From: Motacilla alba alba
Lineage: Eukaryota; Chordata; Aves; Passeriformes; Motacillidae
Reading direction: 5' to 3'
DNA length: 64,000 bases
Assembly (NCBI RefSeq): GCF_015832195.1
Contig: NC_052020.1
Coordinates: forward strand, 60,639,888 to 60,703,887
This document shows positions 11,301 through 22,319 of this stretch, piece by piece; position 1 is the stretch's first letter, and the number at the start of each line of letters is the position of its first letter. The notes under the pieces are model-generated. The model searched no databases, was not told where the DNA came from, and saw nothing but the letters and a program-made list of their open reading frames with translations. Both the position numbers and the translations under genes were made by a program.

Positions 11301-13185
11301 TAGCAAACTGGCTTTTTGGCAGTGCTCGTTTATTTTTTAACTGAGTCACTTCCATTTGTTTTGTGCAGAGGACTCACAGACATGAGCTGTTCACTCCTTC
11401 GCCAGTTGATGCTCATCCCGATGACAGCAAGAGCAAATTCCAGGTAAAAAAATTGAGTTCTTTCCATTTTTAATCCAAATAATCACAGCAGTTTCTTATG
11501 CTGGGAGCCACTATCGGGAATCTTCTCCTAAGCCCCGTTCAGAAATAAGGCTCTGGTTTTGGTAAGGAGCCCGTGTGAGCTCATCTGTGTGTTCATGTAC
11601 AGCCGTGTCCTGCGTGGGGCTTTGTCTTGCTTGGGAAAAAGCAAGCAGGAGAGTTTGAGTTTGGAGAGTTTGATTTGACTCTGGTTTGGAGAGTTTGGAG
11701 AGTTTGATTTGACTCTGATTGGATTCTTTGCCTTTGACCCCAGCTGAAGACAGTAGAAACTCTCTTGGGCAGTCCAGCTAAAGTGGGAGAAGTGATTGTG
11801 CTTGGGATGCTCACTCAGCTCAAGGAGGTGAGTTCCTTTTTGTTGTGGAGTCTCTGATCAGTGCTGTAATACATTAAAAAATGAGAAAACTTAAATATCT
11901 CCCACTTACCCATTCTAAGAGACTTTTCCACAAGCATTCAGTGCCAGTGTGTGTGGAAAATGTCTTTCTTTGTCTTCCTACTATAAAATTTTTATGTCAG
12001 CAACCAGAAGCAGTTAGGATTTTTTGGCTTGTCCCTCTTATGAGGCTGGAGCTTCCAATGGCTGAGTTTGGATATGCCAGTGCCCTGGAGTGTGATTTTA
12101 GGGAGGGGAGCACCAGCAATCCCAACTGCTGCAGCAGCTCCCAGGGAAGCTGCTGAGATACATTTACTATAAATGACATTACTTTCACTTCTTGCCAGCT
12201 TAAAACATTAAACCCAGCCAAATAATTTCTAAATGCTGACTGATAGAGGCTTCTGATTGAAGCATTTGTGTGTTTGATGTTTTTGCTTTATTAATGAATC
12301 CTGTTTTGTAGGGGAAGTTTTTCCTAGAAGACCCCACAGGAGTGGTCCAGCTGGACCTGAGTAAAGCAATATCCTTTTGCTGTGATGGAAGAGCTGCAGG
12401 AATTTCCTGTAGACCTGCAGGATTTGAAATGGAGCAGTGAATCACTGCTGACCATTCAGAATTCCATACTGAGAGCTGCAGCTCTGTCTTTCTCTTTCAT
12501 TTGCAATTCCTTGGCTGCTGCAGCTCCTGCCATTCCCTTGGACATGGTCACTGTCCCTCCCCATGGAAGCAGAGCCTGTTCCAGTTCCTGGGCTCTCTCT
12601 GGACTTACCTGCTCGGGTATCAGGGAGCTTCCAGGCTCTTCAGGCAGTCTGTGAACTTTCAGTGCTGTCCAAATCTATTGCACCAGCTGGAAAGCAAATT
12701 TTGGTTCAAAACCCGACTTTAAATCTAAGAAAAACACATTCCTTAACCTTCCTGCACCAGTTCCACAGTGGCTTGTACACGGAATCCTGCTTTGTCCTGG
12801 CAGAAGGTAAAGCAGACTGGGTTTATTTTTTAGCTTGCAATGAATTACTCTGTTCAAGCTGTGGCTGCCAGATGTGGCTGAGCAGAGGAGTCTCATTTTG
12901 GTGACCACCAGTGAGTTTGGGACTGAGATTTTTTGGCTTCAGCTTCAGCTGTGGCTCTGGAGGCAGAGAGGAGGAATTTGGGGGTGTTGGGGCATGTGAG
13001 GCTCTGGAGCAGCTTTGAGGATTGGCCCCAGCATGCTTGGAGGAGTTAGGACTGGGTTAGGAAGACAGCCTGGAATAACCAGAGGAATGATTTAATGATC
13101 TGAAAATACTCTGTGCTGGCAAAGCTTTTTAATGAGGCTTCTCATTAGGATGATGTAAGAGCTTGCAGTTTTGGAGCCTTGTTTT

Positions 13186-13221
<36 letters not shown>

Positions 13222-16200
13222 TATTTCTGTATGTGGAATGTTCCTCTGTGCAAGATCCACGATCTCAGTCTGTTTTCTGGTGTGTTTTAAGCTTGTAAGA
13301 AGAAGTTTGGAGCAGAAATGAGAGTGGGGATAAAAATGACCAGGTTCCTTCTGTTCTCAGCAGTGGGATTTGAGACAAGGAGCACTTGGATGGGGACCCT
13401 TCCAGGAGAGGGCCAGCAAATCAGGCAGTCCTCCTCGTGTTCTTGAGGGGGTTTTTCATGTGGCTGTGCAGCAAATCCATTCACAGGAGTGGCTGGGGTT
13501 TAAAACAAAGTTGATTTCTTGCTCAGCCCTTTTTCCACGCAGCTCCTTCCATGCTCTGGTTCTGTGGAGCTGCCACAAGAGAGGGATTGATGGAGGCTGG
13601 GACTGGCAGTGCAGCACGGCTGCCAGCTCTCTGACTAATGTCTAGGACGTGATGCTGTAAGAAAAACCGAAGGGTTATTTTGCTGTTTTGCTCTTCCAAA
13701 ACCTCCTAGGTTGGTATGAAGATGAAGTTTTTCATGTGAACGCTTTTGGATTTCCTCCCACTGAGCCTTCTGCTACCACGAGGTACAAAAGTGGCTTTTG
13801 GCAGCCTCTCTCCCTGTTTTCCTATGGGTTTCTAAGTAGGATCATTGTTATTTTGTAATTTCTCTGACATTCAAGTATGTTGTTCTTCCTCCTCCCCAAA
13901 TGCTTTAAAATAAACACCATGTTAAGGAAGCAGTCCTGGGCCTAGAGGCTCTGTAGTGTTGGCAGAAAAACCCTTCCAGAGGCCTTTGGGTTCTGCTTAT
14001 TAATGGAAATTGGGATGTAAACCCTTCTCAGGTAACTGTTCCATGGGAACAATAAATTCCTTGTTGCTGAGAGCATGGATCCCTGGGACAGTGGAAGGTG
14101 TCCCTGCCCTGGAATGGGATGAGCTTTAAAGTCCCTTTGAACCCAAACCGTGCTGGGATCCTGACTGGAGCATTTTAATGATGCAGAGCCTTCTATGGGA
14201 ATATCAACTTCTTTGGAGGGCCTTCCTCATCCTCGGTAAAGGCTTCTGCAAAGCTGAAGCAGCTGGAGGAGGAGAATGAAGATGCCATGTTTGTGTTTGT
14301 GTCTGATGTGTGGCTGGACCAGGCAGAAGTGCTGGAGAAGCTTCACATGATGTTTTCAGGTAGGTGAGAACTGCTTTCACTCTGAACTTTGTCTGATTTA
14401 TTCCCATAAATCCTCAGTCCAAGCAGTGGTTTGATCTGCAGCCATTTTCTGGGCTGTGTTAGGAATGTTCCCCTCGCTCCTGAAAGTTCTTCCTGGGCTT
14501 AGTTTGAAGACTAATTCCTTACTTCAGAGAGGTGAATGTTGCTACCACTGCCACATGGGATATTGGGAATCAGGAATTCCTGGCTGGGAGGGTGGGGAGG
14601 GGCTGGGAAGGAATTCCCAGAGCAGCTGGGGCTGCCCCTGGATCCCTGGCAGTGCCCAAGGCCAGGCTGGACGGGGCTTGGAGCAGCCTGGGAGAGTGGA
14701 AGTGTCCCTGCCATGGCAGGGGTGGGACTGGATGAGCTTTAAGGTCCCTTCCAACCCAAACCATTCCAGGATTCTGGGATCAGTAATGGGGACAGCACTG
14801 GGTAAAACAAGGATTTATGGATTGCAGCACTTTGGGAACAGCTTGTCCCTCCTGCCTCGGGCAGAATGGAAGTGGGAGAGAGCGACTGGTTTAAAACCAG
14901 CCCAGAATCCAGGGTGGGAAGCTGGGCACAAAGGAGCAGAGTCGTGCAGAGGTTACAGAACCAGTTCAGAGTCTGGGTCAGAGCTGGCAGATCCTGTGGG
15001 CAAACTGGGCTTGACCCAGGGCTGCAGGTGCTGGGGCAGAAAGGGGCTTTGGTCAGTGAGGGTTGTGTGCTGAACTCACCTGGCAGAGATGCAGACCTTG
15101 CATTTGCTGTTTTGAGACTTTAACAGGCAAGTAATAACCTTCTTAATTATAAACTAAACGAGCAGCTGGGGGGAGAGCGAGGAAAAATATTGATGAGCCA
15201 TTTCTCTGGGCTAAGCAATTCTGTTCTATTTACCAGCCCCTTTGAAAACCAGTGAAGTAAATCCAAGTGTGATTCTGTGTGTCAGGAAAATGGAGAGAAC
15301 TGGGATGTGAGATGAATGCCTGAGTAGCTGTTTCTATTTTTATATCAGGGATGGGAATCAGGTTTCTTTTTTTCCCCCTTTTGCTTTGAAGCAGTTGATG
15401 GGTGAGGTTGTGAGCGCTCATCAGATCCTCAAACTGCTCAGGCAATTCCAGTTCCTGTTGCTTTATAATGCCAAAGGGGGAGCTGGATGTTGGGAGAGCC
15501 CTGAAATTGGAATGATCAGGGAGGTTAATAGCAACCCAGAGCTGCCTGCTTGCTGTTTTCCTCTTGAAGGCAACAATGCATTTAAAAATGGCATTATTTA
15601 TTATAATTGCACTTGGTGTACTTCTGTGACTGGGGCAGGAGTTGGATGCACACAAACACTGCTGGAACTCAGCCTGGAAATGCCAGAGGGCTCCCTCAAA
15701 GTGACATTTGTGCATTGCCATCCCCTTTTTGAGCTAAAAACAGCCTGGATCAAGAAAATCAGTCAGGTGTATTAATAGCAGCAGAGCTTGAAGTGCAGTT
15801 CCAGTTGCTGCTGCTCCTGGGATGGGCTGCGTGCTGGAAGGTGCTGGGGTGGATGGATACACTCACAGATCCTCTCTTTCCCCAGGTTATTCCTCTGCAC
15901 CTCCCACCTGCTTTTTCTTCTGTGGAAATTTTTCATCTGCGCCATATGGCAAAAATCAAATCCAGTCCCTGAAAGGTAAGGGAGGGTTTTGTAAACAGCC
16001 AGCCGCGTGCACCGAATTAAAATAACGATGGCAAACAAATGAAGAGAGCAGAAAATAACCCCTTTTTTAAAAGTGCACTGCAGCAGAGGGGGATCCACCC
16101 CAGGTGTGTTCATTTCTAACCAGGAGCTGTGCCCTGTCTTTCTGGCTCCAGGTTCCTTGAAGGCTCTGGCAGATATTATATGTGAATATCCCAGCATCCA

Positions 16201-19200
16201 TAAAAGGTACAGAGCAAGGGGAAATCTGTTTATTTTGTGAAGCCTTTCATTACTTGAAGAAGCTGAGGGTTACCCTGTTGTCTCTGTCTTGTGAGGCAGC
16301 TGTGATCAGATAAAAAGCTGGTTTTGTAACAGGCCTGCAGGTTTGTTTGGGAGCAGGGTAAGTTTGATTTTATCTCAAATAGCTTGGGAATGGAAACTGC
16401 TAATGAGGGAGCCCAGGTCCCTCCCTGGGATCCTTCCCTGGCTCCTGCTCTCTGAATTCAGAACATCAGACCCAGTTTTTAGGATCAGTTTATACAAAAG
16501 AGATTTGTTAAACTTCTTCTTTTTTTTTTTTTTTCCTTTTTGCAGTAGTCGATTTGTGTTTGTCCCTGGTCCTGATGATCCTGGGCCTGGTTCCATTTTA
16601 CCAAGGTCAGGGTGCTTCCCTTCCTCACATCGTGGAATTTTGGGTGAAATTTGAGTTAGAGATGGTAAGAGTCCCTGTTGATAACTCTGCTATTTATTTT
16701 AGACCCCCCCTGGCTGAAAACATCACTCAGGAATTCAGACAGCTGGTGCCATTTTCAGTTTTCACCACAAATCCCTGCAGGTAACCATGTAACTGCTAAT
16801 TTTTTAAAATAATTTTTTAAAACTAAATGACGTGCAAATATCATTTTCAAAGCCTATAAATTTTAGGGAAATTAATTTCAATTAATTAATTTAAATTTAA
16901 ATTAATTTCAGATTAATAGACCTCTTCACTTGCATGAATTGTAACTAGTTTTAAATACAGTGAGACATTAAAAAATCAGTGAAGAAAGGAAGTAGTGCTA
17001 AAAAATGATATTGAATATAAAAATCCTGCTCAAAAGCATCATAAGGGAGAGTATTATTTTCATTGAATTGTCTGTATTAGAGGGAGATCAACTTTCTAAT
17101 GCATCTTCCTCATTTTTGGGTTAAGCTTAATTAATTTCACTTCTGTTTTCCACTCAGGGTTCAGTACTGCACCCAAGAAATCATTATTTTTCGGGAAGAT
17201 TTGGTCAACAAAATGTGCAGGAACTGTGTCCGCTTCCCAAGCAGCACCATGGACATTCCCAACCATGTGAGTGAGTGCAGTTCAGCACTTTTTGCCAAGA
17301 TTTTTGATTTTATTGATCAGCAGGGCTGGATCTGGGGGCTCTGATCCTCGCTCTTGTGCCACACTGCATGAGTAAGGATTCATACATTTAGTATTCTTGT
17401 TTTTCTTTACGTTTTGACAGTGAAATAACTCAAACCTTGATGCTTTAAGGTGGGCTTGAGTCACAGTCACACTGAGCTGCCCCTGAGCACAGAACTTCAG
17501 AGCAGCAAGCATCCATGTCCTGCCAAGACACACTGATTCCTAAAGGCAGATTTTAATGGAAATTCCCATTTTTTAAAGGTTTGACTAGTTACCTGTCGGG
17601 TTTGCAGCCCACCCAGGGACACCAGTTGTGGGGTTTCACCCCCGGATTGGGGTGACCCCAAAAGATGGAAAAGTCCCTCCTTCAACCTGTGCCTTCAAAG
17701 GAAGACTCAGCAGTCCTCTGTTGTCTGTTCTCAAGGTTGTTTATTGTTGGTTATCTAAAGATTCTTCTCCTGAGCTGCTGTGGCCCGTTCAGCAGGTCAG
17801 ACAAAGGCACACTGCCCTCCCAGGGGCTGCTGCCATCTTTTATATCACACATTACATGTTACATGTTTATACCTTTTCCCCAATGCCTACTATCTGTATT
17901 GAATGGTGACTTTCTACTCTAAACCAATCTGTGAGTGCCAGCATCACCACAGACATGGAGGCTGGGAAGGAGAAAGAAGGAGCACAGGGCACACCCAAAT
18001 CCCTCCATCTTAGAACCCCTGACCCCCATGTACAAAACTCGGACCCCTGCGTACAAGGCTCAAACCCCCCTGTACAGCACTTAAAAATCCTTCCTTGCAC
18101 TTCAAAACTACTTCTACTACAACACCTAAACTTGTGTGTGTGGCTTGTGATTCTCCATACAGAGTTGGTGATTTGCTCCACGGGCTAAGATCAAAACCCC
18201 ACGTGTGTCTTTGGCTGTTGCCAGGGTCTCAGAGCCCCCTGCCAGCGGCTCTGGCCATCCAGGGCACCCAGAGGGATGTCCTGGGTTCCCACAGTTACCC
18301 AGTGCCATTTGCAGTAAAGCAGCAGGTCACTCCCTCTAAAATTCATCTGCCTTTTTTGTCTGCTCGCTTGAAATTGAAATTCTGCCTCTCACACATCAGC
18401 AGTGTGCTCTGGGTCGTGGTTCCACGGAGTGAATCCAAGCAGGAGCTGATGGGATTTACTGAAATAACTGCATGAGAACCATCCAGGTAGTCCTCACTGC
18501 AGTGATGGATGGAGTCTGGTTTTATTTCTTTTACAGTTTTTGTGTTTGCTTGCCTCAGGAAGTTGTTTTATTTATTGTGAATACCCCGTGGACACCGAGC
18601 TACCTTGGTTTTGTGGGCACATTTGCATTCCTGACACTTCCCTGTCCTCATCCAGGGCTCTCCAGGAAGGAAATGCAGAATTGCAGCACTTTCTGCAGGT
18701 TGTTTTTTGCATACTCCACTTTTCCCCTGCCTTTTTGGCCTATTTTAATTCAGCCAGCAGTGTAAAAAAAAAAAAAACGAGAGAGAGGGAAATTTTGTCA
18801 CAAAGAAAAGAAAATCATCTGGGAATCAAATTATTTCTTCAGTTCAGGGAAAAGACTTTTTAAGTGGTTAACTGGAAAGCAGTAAGGAAAATAAAAACCA
18901 AAAAATGAGAGTTGTGGCAGTGTTGGTACTTTCTGGGCTGGAGGAACAGGTAAGTAGATTCTCCTGGAGAGTCTGATTGATGAGATAATTGTGACATCTT
19001 CATATCCTGGCCTTTAAAAAGGCTTTTATCTATTAAAACCCCCACAACTGAAGGAAGGAAGGAGCAGCTCAGTGCTGGACAGTCACTGCTTTACTCTAGA
19101 AATCATTAACAATCAGCAGGAATGAGATACAAAAACCCCAAACATTGCCAGGTTCAAAAATCTTCTTTATTAACACACACTGACACGTGCAGGGATGAGC

Positions 19201-22151
19201 TGAGCTTGCAGCAAATGTTTCAAACCAAGTGCTTGTGGGGTTTTATTTGCAGTCTGTGAAGACCATTTTATCCCGGGGTAAATGCTTAAAACTGAGTGTT
19301 TTGGGGGTTTTTTGGGTGTTGTTTTTTTTTGTTGTTGTTGTTTATTTGTTTGGGTTTTTTTTCATTTTTCAGTTTGTGAAGACTATTTTATCCCAGGGGT
19401 AAATGTTTAAGTCCAAGTGGTTTTGGGGGTTTTTTTTGGTGTTGGTTTTTTTTTATGTCTTTGCTTGTTTGTTTTTTTTTGGTTTTATTTTTTTTCATTT
19501 TCTTTTATTTTTCCGTTTGTGAAGACCATTTCATCGCAGGGATAATGCTTCAAACCAAGTTTTTGTGGGTTTTTTTGGATGCAGTTTGTGAAGACCATTT
19601 TATGCCGGGGTAAATGCTTAAAACCGAGTGTTTTGGGGGTTTTTTTGGGTGTTGGTTTTTTTTTGTGGTTGGTTGTTTGTTTGTTTTTTCATTTTTCAGT
19701 TTGTGAAGACCGTTTTATCCCAGGGATAATGCTTAAAACCAAGTGGTTTGGGGGCTTTTTTTGGTGTTGTTTTTTTTATTTGTTTGCCTGTTTGTTTTTT
19801 TGGTTTTTTTTTAATTTTTTTTTTTTTAATTTTTTATTTTTCACTTTGTGGAGACCATTTCATCCCAGGGAATAAATGCTTAAAACCAAGTGTTTGTGGA
19901 TTTTTTTTTTTGCAGTTTGTGGAGACCATTTCATCCCAGGGATAATGCCTCAATCCAAGTGTTTGTGTTTCATCCCAGGGATAATGCCTCACTCCAGGTG
20001 TCTCTGTTTCATCCCAGGGGTGCTGCCTCACTCCAGGTGTCAGTGTTTCATCCCAGGGTATAAATGCCTCACTCCAGGTGTCAGTGTTTCATCCCAGGGT
20101 ACAAATGCCTCAATCCAAGTGTCAGTGTTTCATCCCAGGGTATAAATGCCTCACTCCAGGTGTCTGTGTTTCATCCCAGGGTATAAATGCCTCACTCCAG
20201 GTGTCTGTGTTTCATCCCAGGGATAATGCCTCACTCCAGGTGTCAGTGTTTCATCCCAGGGTATAATGCCTCACTCCAGGTGTCAGTGTTTCATCCCAGG
20301 GTATAAATGCCTCACTCCAGGTGTCTGTGTTTCATCCCAGGGATAATGCCTCACTCCAGGTGTTTGTGTTTCATCCCAGGGTACAAATGCCTCACTCCGG
20401 GTGTCAGTGTTTCATCCCAGGGTATAAATGCCTCACTCCGGGTGTCTGTGTTTTGCCGTTGCAGTTTGTGAAGACCATTCTGTCTCAGGGCCACCTGAGC
20501 CCGCTGCCGCTGTCGGTCAGCCCGGTGTTCTGGGCCTACGATCACTGCCTGCGGGTGTACCCGCTGCCCGACGTGCTGCTGGCCGCTGACAGACACGACC
20601 CCTTCACGGTCACCAGCAGCGAGTGCCTGTGCATCAACCCCGTGAGCGCCGCGCCCCCGCGCCCCCGCGCCCCTGTACCGCCATTTTCCTCACACAAATG
20701 TGGATTTTCCCCTCTTTTCCTTCCCAGGGCTCCTTCCCCAGAAGTGGATTTTGCTTCAAGGTGTTCTACCCCTCCAACAAGACAGTTGAAGACAGGTAAA
20801 TATCTGCTAAATAGATATTTTTATATAGATCTAAATATTTTTAAATAAATATTTAAAATAAATTTATTTTAAAAGAAATATTTAAATATTTAAAACATAT
20901 AAACATATAACAAATTAAAATAATAAAACAATAAAAACAATATAAATATTAATAAAATTATTAATAATTAATAATGGAGTATATTATAACTATTTATATG
21001 ATATTATAATGTAATGGTAATTATAATAATTATTAATTCTATAATATGATAGTATTATATAATAATCAAAAATATAATATAATAATTAATTTATATTATA
21101 TATAAAATATATAAATATTTATATTTTAAATATTTTATATATTTTAATATATAAAATATGTATTATATATAAAATATATTATATATTATACATAAATATA
21201 TAATATATATTTAAATTTTATATTATATATAAATATATAATTTATATTTAAAATTTATATTATATATAAATATATAAATATTTATTATATATTTATAATA
21301 TATTTAATAATACATTTATAATATATTTAATAATATATTTAAAACACATTTAGAAGTATATAATTTTTTTAATCTGATGAGTTTCTGATTATCATGAAAA
21401 TAAGATAAATAAGATAAAAAGCACAGAAAATTGGTAGGGTAATATTTGAATGTTCCAGCAGCTTAATTCAGCAACTTAACTGTGTATGAAGTGCACTTCA
21501 TACTTTGGCAGTGTAACAAATCCGAATGCCCAGAACTAAAGCAATAAATGTAGAAATTAAAAATATCAGTGATGGAAAGCACAATTCAAAAGTAAAGGGA
21601 AGGATGATTCCTGATTTTCAGTGATAGAGATCTAATTGAGAAGCAGATTTGTTTCTGGGGATGATGGTTGTTACGTAAATTAATTAAATTTAGGAGCAAT
21701 TTTTGCTTCATTTTGTGATAATCATCAAGCCCAGAAGCCACTTTCAGGCTTTGATTTCACATATTTTTAAACCTGCACTTGTTCCTTCCACTGACTGGAG
21801 AAGAGCTAGCTGCAGCACCAAGAAAGTATTAAAATGTATCAGAGGGCTTAAAATGGATGAAAATGTACCTGTTTGAAATAATGATGGTATAACCCGTTAG
21901 GAAAAGCATAAATTTATCTTCTCCTTGCTGGAGAAGCCTTCTCAGGGAATTAATAATAGGTCAACCTATTTAACTTCTACTAGAATATAAAAAACATCAC
22001 ACCATGAGATACTTTAGGTCTTTAAATACCTGAAAACATTGTCAAGTCTTTCCTAGATAAAGAAATAGAAGAGCATTATGAACTGTTTTTAAAATAAACC
22101 TTTCAAATACTGTTTTTCTGTGGCATTTTCAGCAAGCTTCAAGGACTCTGA
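5377..22151 (+). CDS. POLE2: POLE2, DNA polymerase epsilon subunit 2, complete 19-exon gene
   Basis: Accessory B-subunit of the leading-strand polymerase, acting in the nucleus. Joined exons give 527 residues, the length of human POLE2. Exons: 5377-5444, 7515-7615, 8614-8689, 10155-10232, 10904-10997, 11369-11443, 11744-11827, 12312-12368, 12758-12806, 13710-13782, 14187-14359, 15886-15975, 16152-16206, 16546-16605, 16703-16780, 17158-17266, 20465-20641, 20728-20795, 22133-22151. Every junction keeps frame; all introns are GT-AG except intron 8, which is AT-AC (U12 type). The N-terminus ([19 protein letters not shown]) is the small helical domain, followed by an OB fold and an inactive phosphodiesterase-like domain containing [10 protein letters not shown] near residue 325. 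The protein ends SKLQGL. Intron 1 carries CR1 copies at 6525-7290. Intron 16 holds a solo LTR and the exon-17-derived array. The AATAAA signal is at 22293. Confidence 0.97.
6525..7290 (+). mobile_element. CR1 LINE fragments in POLE2 intron 1
   Basis: The first fragment (about 6525-6960) runs from CTCCAAGGGCTGGAGCTGC through GGAGAAGGCTCCAGGCAGAG to CCAAACCATTCTGGGATTCC, a longer-than-usual CR1 3' end. Further CR1-like body follows at 7140-7290 (TCTCCCTCCCTGGAAGTTCT, CTCCACGGGGCCCTGGGCA). The first part is almost identical to 30740-30935 and 57027-57180. Confidence 0.8.
7952..8222 (+). repeat. CR1 fragment with an internal 13-bp tandem expansion (POLE2 intron 2)
   Basis: A CR1 3' segment (GGAGGGACAGGACACAGGGA, CAGGGATGGATGGGATATT) is interrupted at about 8012-8197 by roughly 14 copies of the 13-bp unit GGAATATTTTGAT, with GAA/GAT and T/C variants. 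It then resumes with GGAATTCTTACCTGTGAGGG. The unit derives from the CR1 motif GATATTTGGAAGGAAT. Confidence 0.8.
9085..9290 (+). mobile_element. ERV LTR 3' part (POLE2 intron 3)
   Basis: GCTGCAGCCCTGGCTGGGCTC, then AATAAATCCCTGCTTTATTC and CCCAGCCTCTGCTCCAG, match the 3' half of an avian ERVL-type LTR: a poly(A) signal followed by the R/U5 region. The same series of motifs recurs at 44265-44385. Boundaries are approximate and I see no coding remnants. Confidence 0.5.
9946..10018 (+). repeat. Degenerate 13-15-bp tandem repeat
   Basis: Five to six copies of AAATAGACTAGGA / AAATAGAATATAA lie in POLE2 intron 3. Confidence 0.6.
11130..11192 (+). repeat. Two-copy direct repeat of about 29 bp
   Basis: TTTTAGGCTTAGTTTTATTA followed by GCCGGTG is repeated immediately with one or two changes, within POLE2 intron 5. 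A similar two-copy repeat based on GGAGAGTTTGATTTGACTCT lies at 11661-11720 in intron 6. Confidence 0.6.
12369..12757 (+). other. POLE2: U12-type AT-AC intron (POLE2 intron 8)
   Basis: Exon 8 ends with codons for LSKA. The intron starts ATATCCTTTTG, an exact U12 5' splice site. The branch site TTCCTTAAC is at 12739-12747, about 11 nt before the end. The intron ends in AC at 12757, and exon 9 opens CAGTTCCACAGTGG (QFHSG), matching the family protein. A GT-AG reading would lose the conserved Q or require a worse site. This is minor-spliceosome splicing. Confidence 0.93.
13189..13217 (+). repeat. Poly(A) run of 29 in POLE2 intron 9
   Basis: It is an uninterrupted adenine run. No processed gene copy is recognisable upstream. 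Confidence 0.9.
14074..14165 (+). mobile_element. CR1 LINE 3' tail fragment
   Basis: Contains GGACAGTGGAAGGTGTCCCT, then GATGAGCTTTAAAGTCCC and CCCAAACCGTGCTGGGATCC. It ends about 20 bp before POLE2 exon 11. Confidence 0.75.
14552..14781 (+). mobile_element. CR1 LINE 3' end (POLE2 intron 11)
   Basis: Shows CACATGGGATATTGGGAATC, GCTGGGGCTGCCCCTGG, GGCCAGGCTGGACGGGG, GATGAGCTTTAAGGTCCC and the tail CCAAACCATTCCAGGATTC. Confidence 0.85.
17594..18293 (-). mobile_element. Solo LTR of an ERVK-type endogenous retrovirus with 6-bp target-site duplication
   Basis: A 700-bp element with TG...CA ends is flanked on both sides by GTTACC (17588-17593 and 18294-18299). A 6-bp duplication is typical of betaretrovirus-like (ERVK) insertions. 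Read on the minus strand, a TATA-like box (about 17838-17844) precedes an AATAAA signal (17740-17745) by about 95 bp, as in an LTR U3-R region. No internal gag, pol or env sequence is present, so this is a recombined solo LTR. It sits in POLE2 intron 16, opposite to transcription. Confidence 0.88.
19205..20455 (+). repeat. Array built from repeated copies of the POLE2 exon 17 acceptor region
   Basis: The true exon 17 starts at 20465 with TTTGTGAAGACCATTCTGTC. Upstream in intron 16, near-copies of this start recur at about 19254, 19372, 19515, 19584, 19699, 19844 and 19916. Several are preceded by a T-rich tract and CAG, as at a real 3' splice site. The best copies match 23 of the first 26 exon bases. 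Spacing is about 69-145 bp, set by variable T-rich spacers. From about 19960 to 20450 the array turns into a tighter 35-43-bp minisatellite, GTTTCATCCCAGGGATAATG plus a CTCACTCCAGGTGTCTGT-like segment, with the GAAGACC part lost. Confidence 0.9.
20800..21375. repeat. Extreme AT-rich tract in POLE2 intron 18
   Basis: About 570 bp consists almost only of A and T, made of TATATAAATAT, TTAAATATTT and ATAATATATT words, with no fixed period. It starts directly after the exon 18 donor. Intron sequence from 21380 to 22132 shows nothing I recognise. Confidence 0.85.
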
Positions 22152-22292
22152 ATCCCTGTGACGCTGAACAAAGGCAGTGAAGCCATGGGAAGCCAGCTGT
22201 AGCTCCTCTTTTTTACACGCCACAGTTTTGTGATGTATTGTGGACTTTTTACAAAAAAATGTCAAAGTCAAAACCGATTTGTTTTGTACACA

Positions 22293-22298
22293 AATAAA
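22293..22298 (+). terminator. POLE2: POLE2 polyadenylation signal
   Basis: AATAAA lies 142 bases after the stop codon. No better signal lies between, so the transcript probably ends near 22315. Confidence 0.75.
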
Positions 22299-22319
22299 CT
22301 TTTACAGGAAAAGACACCC

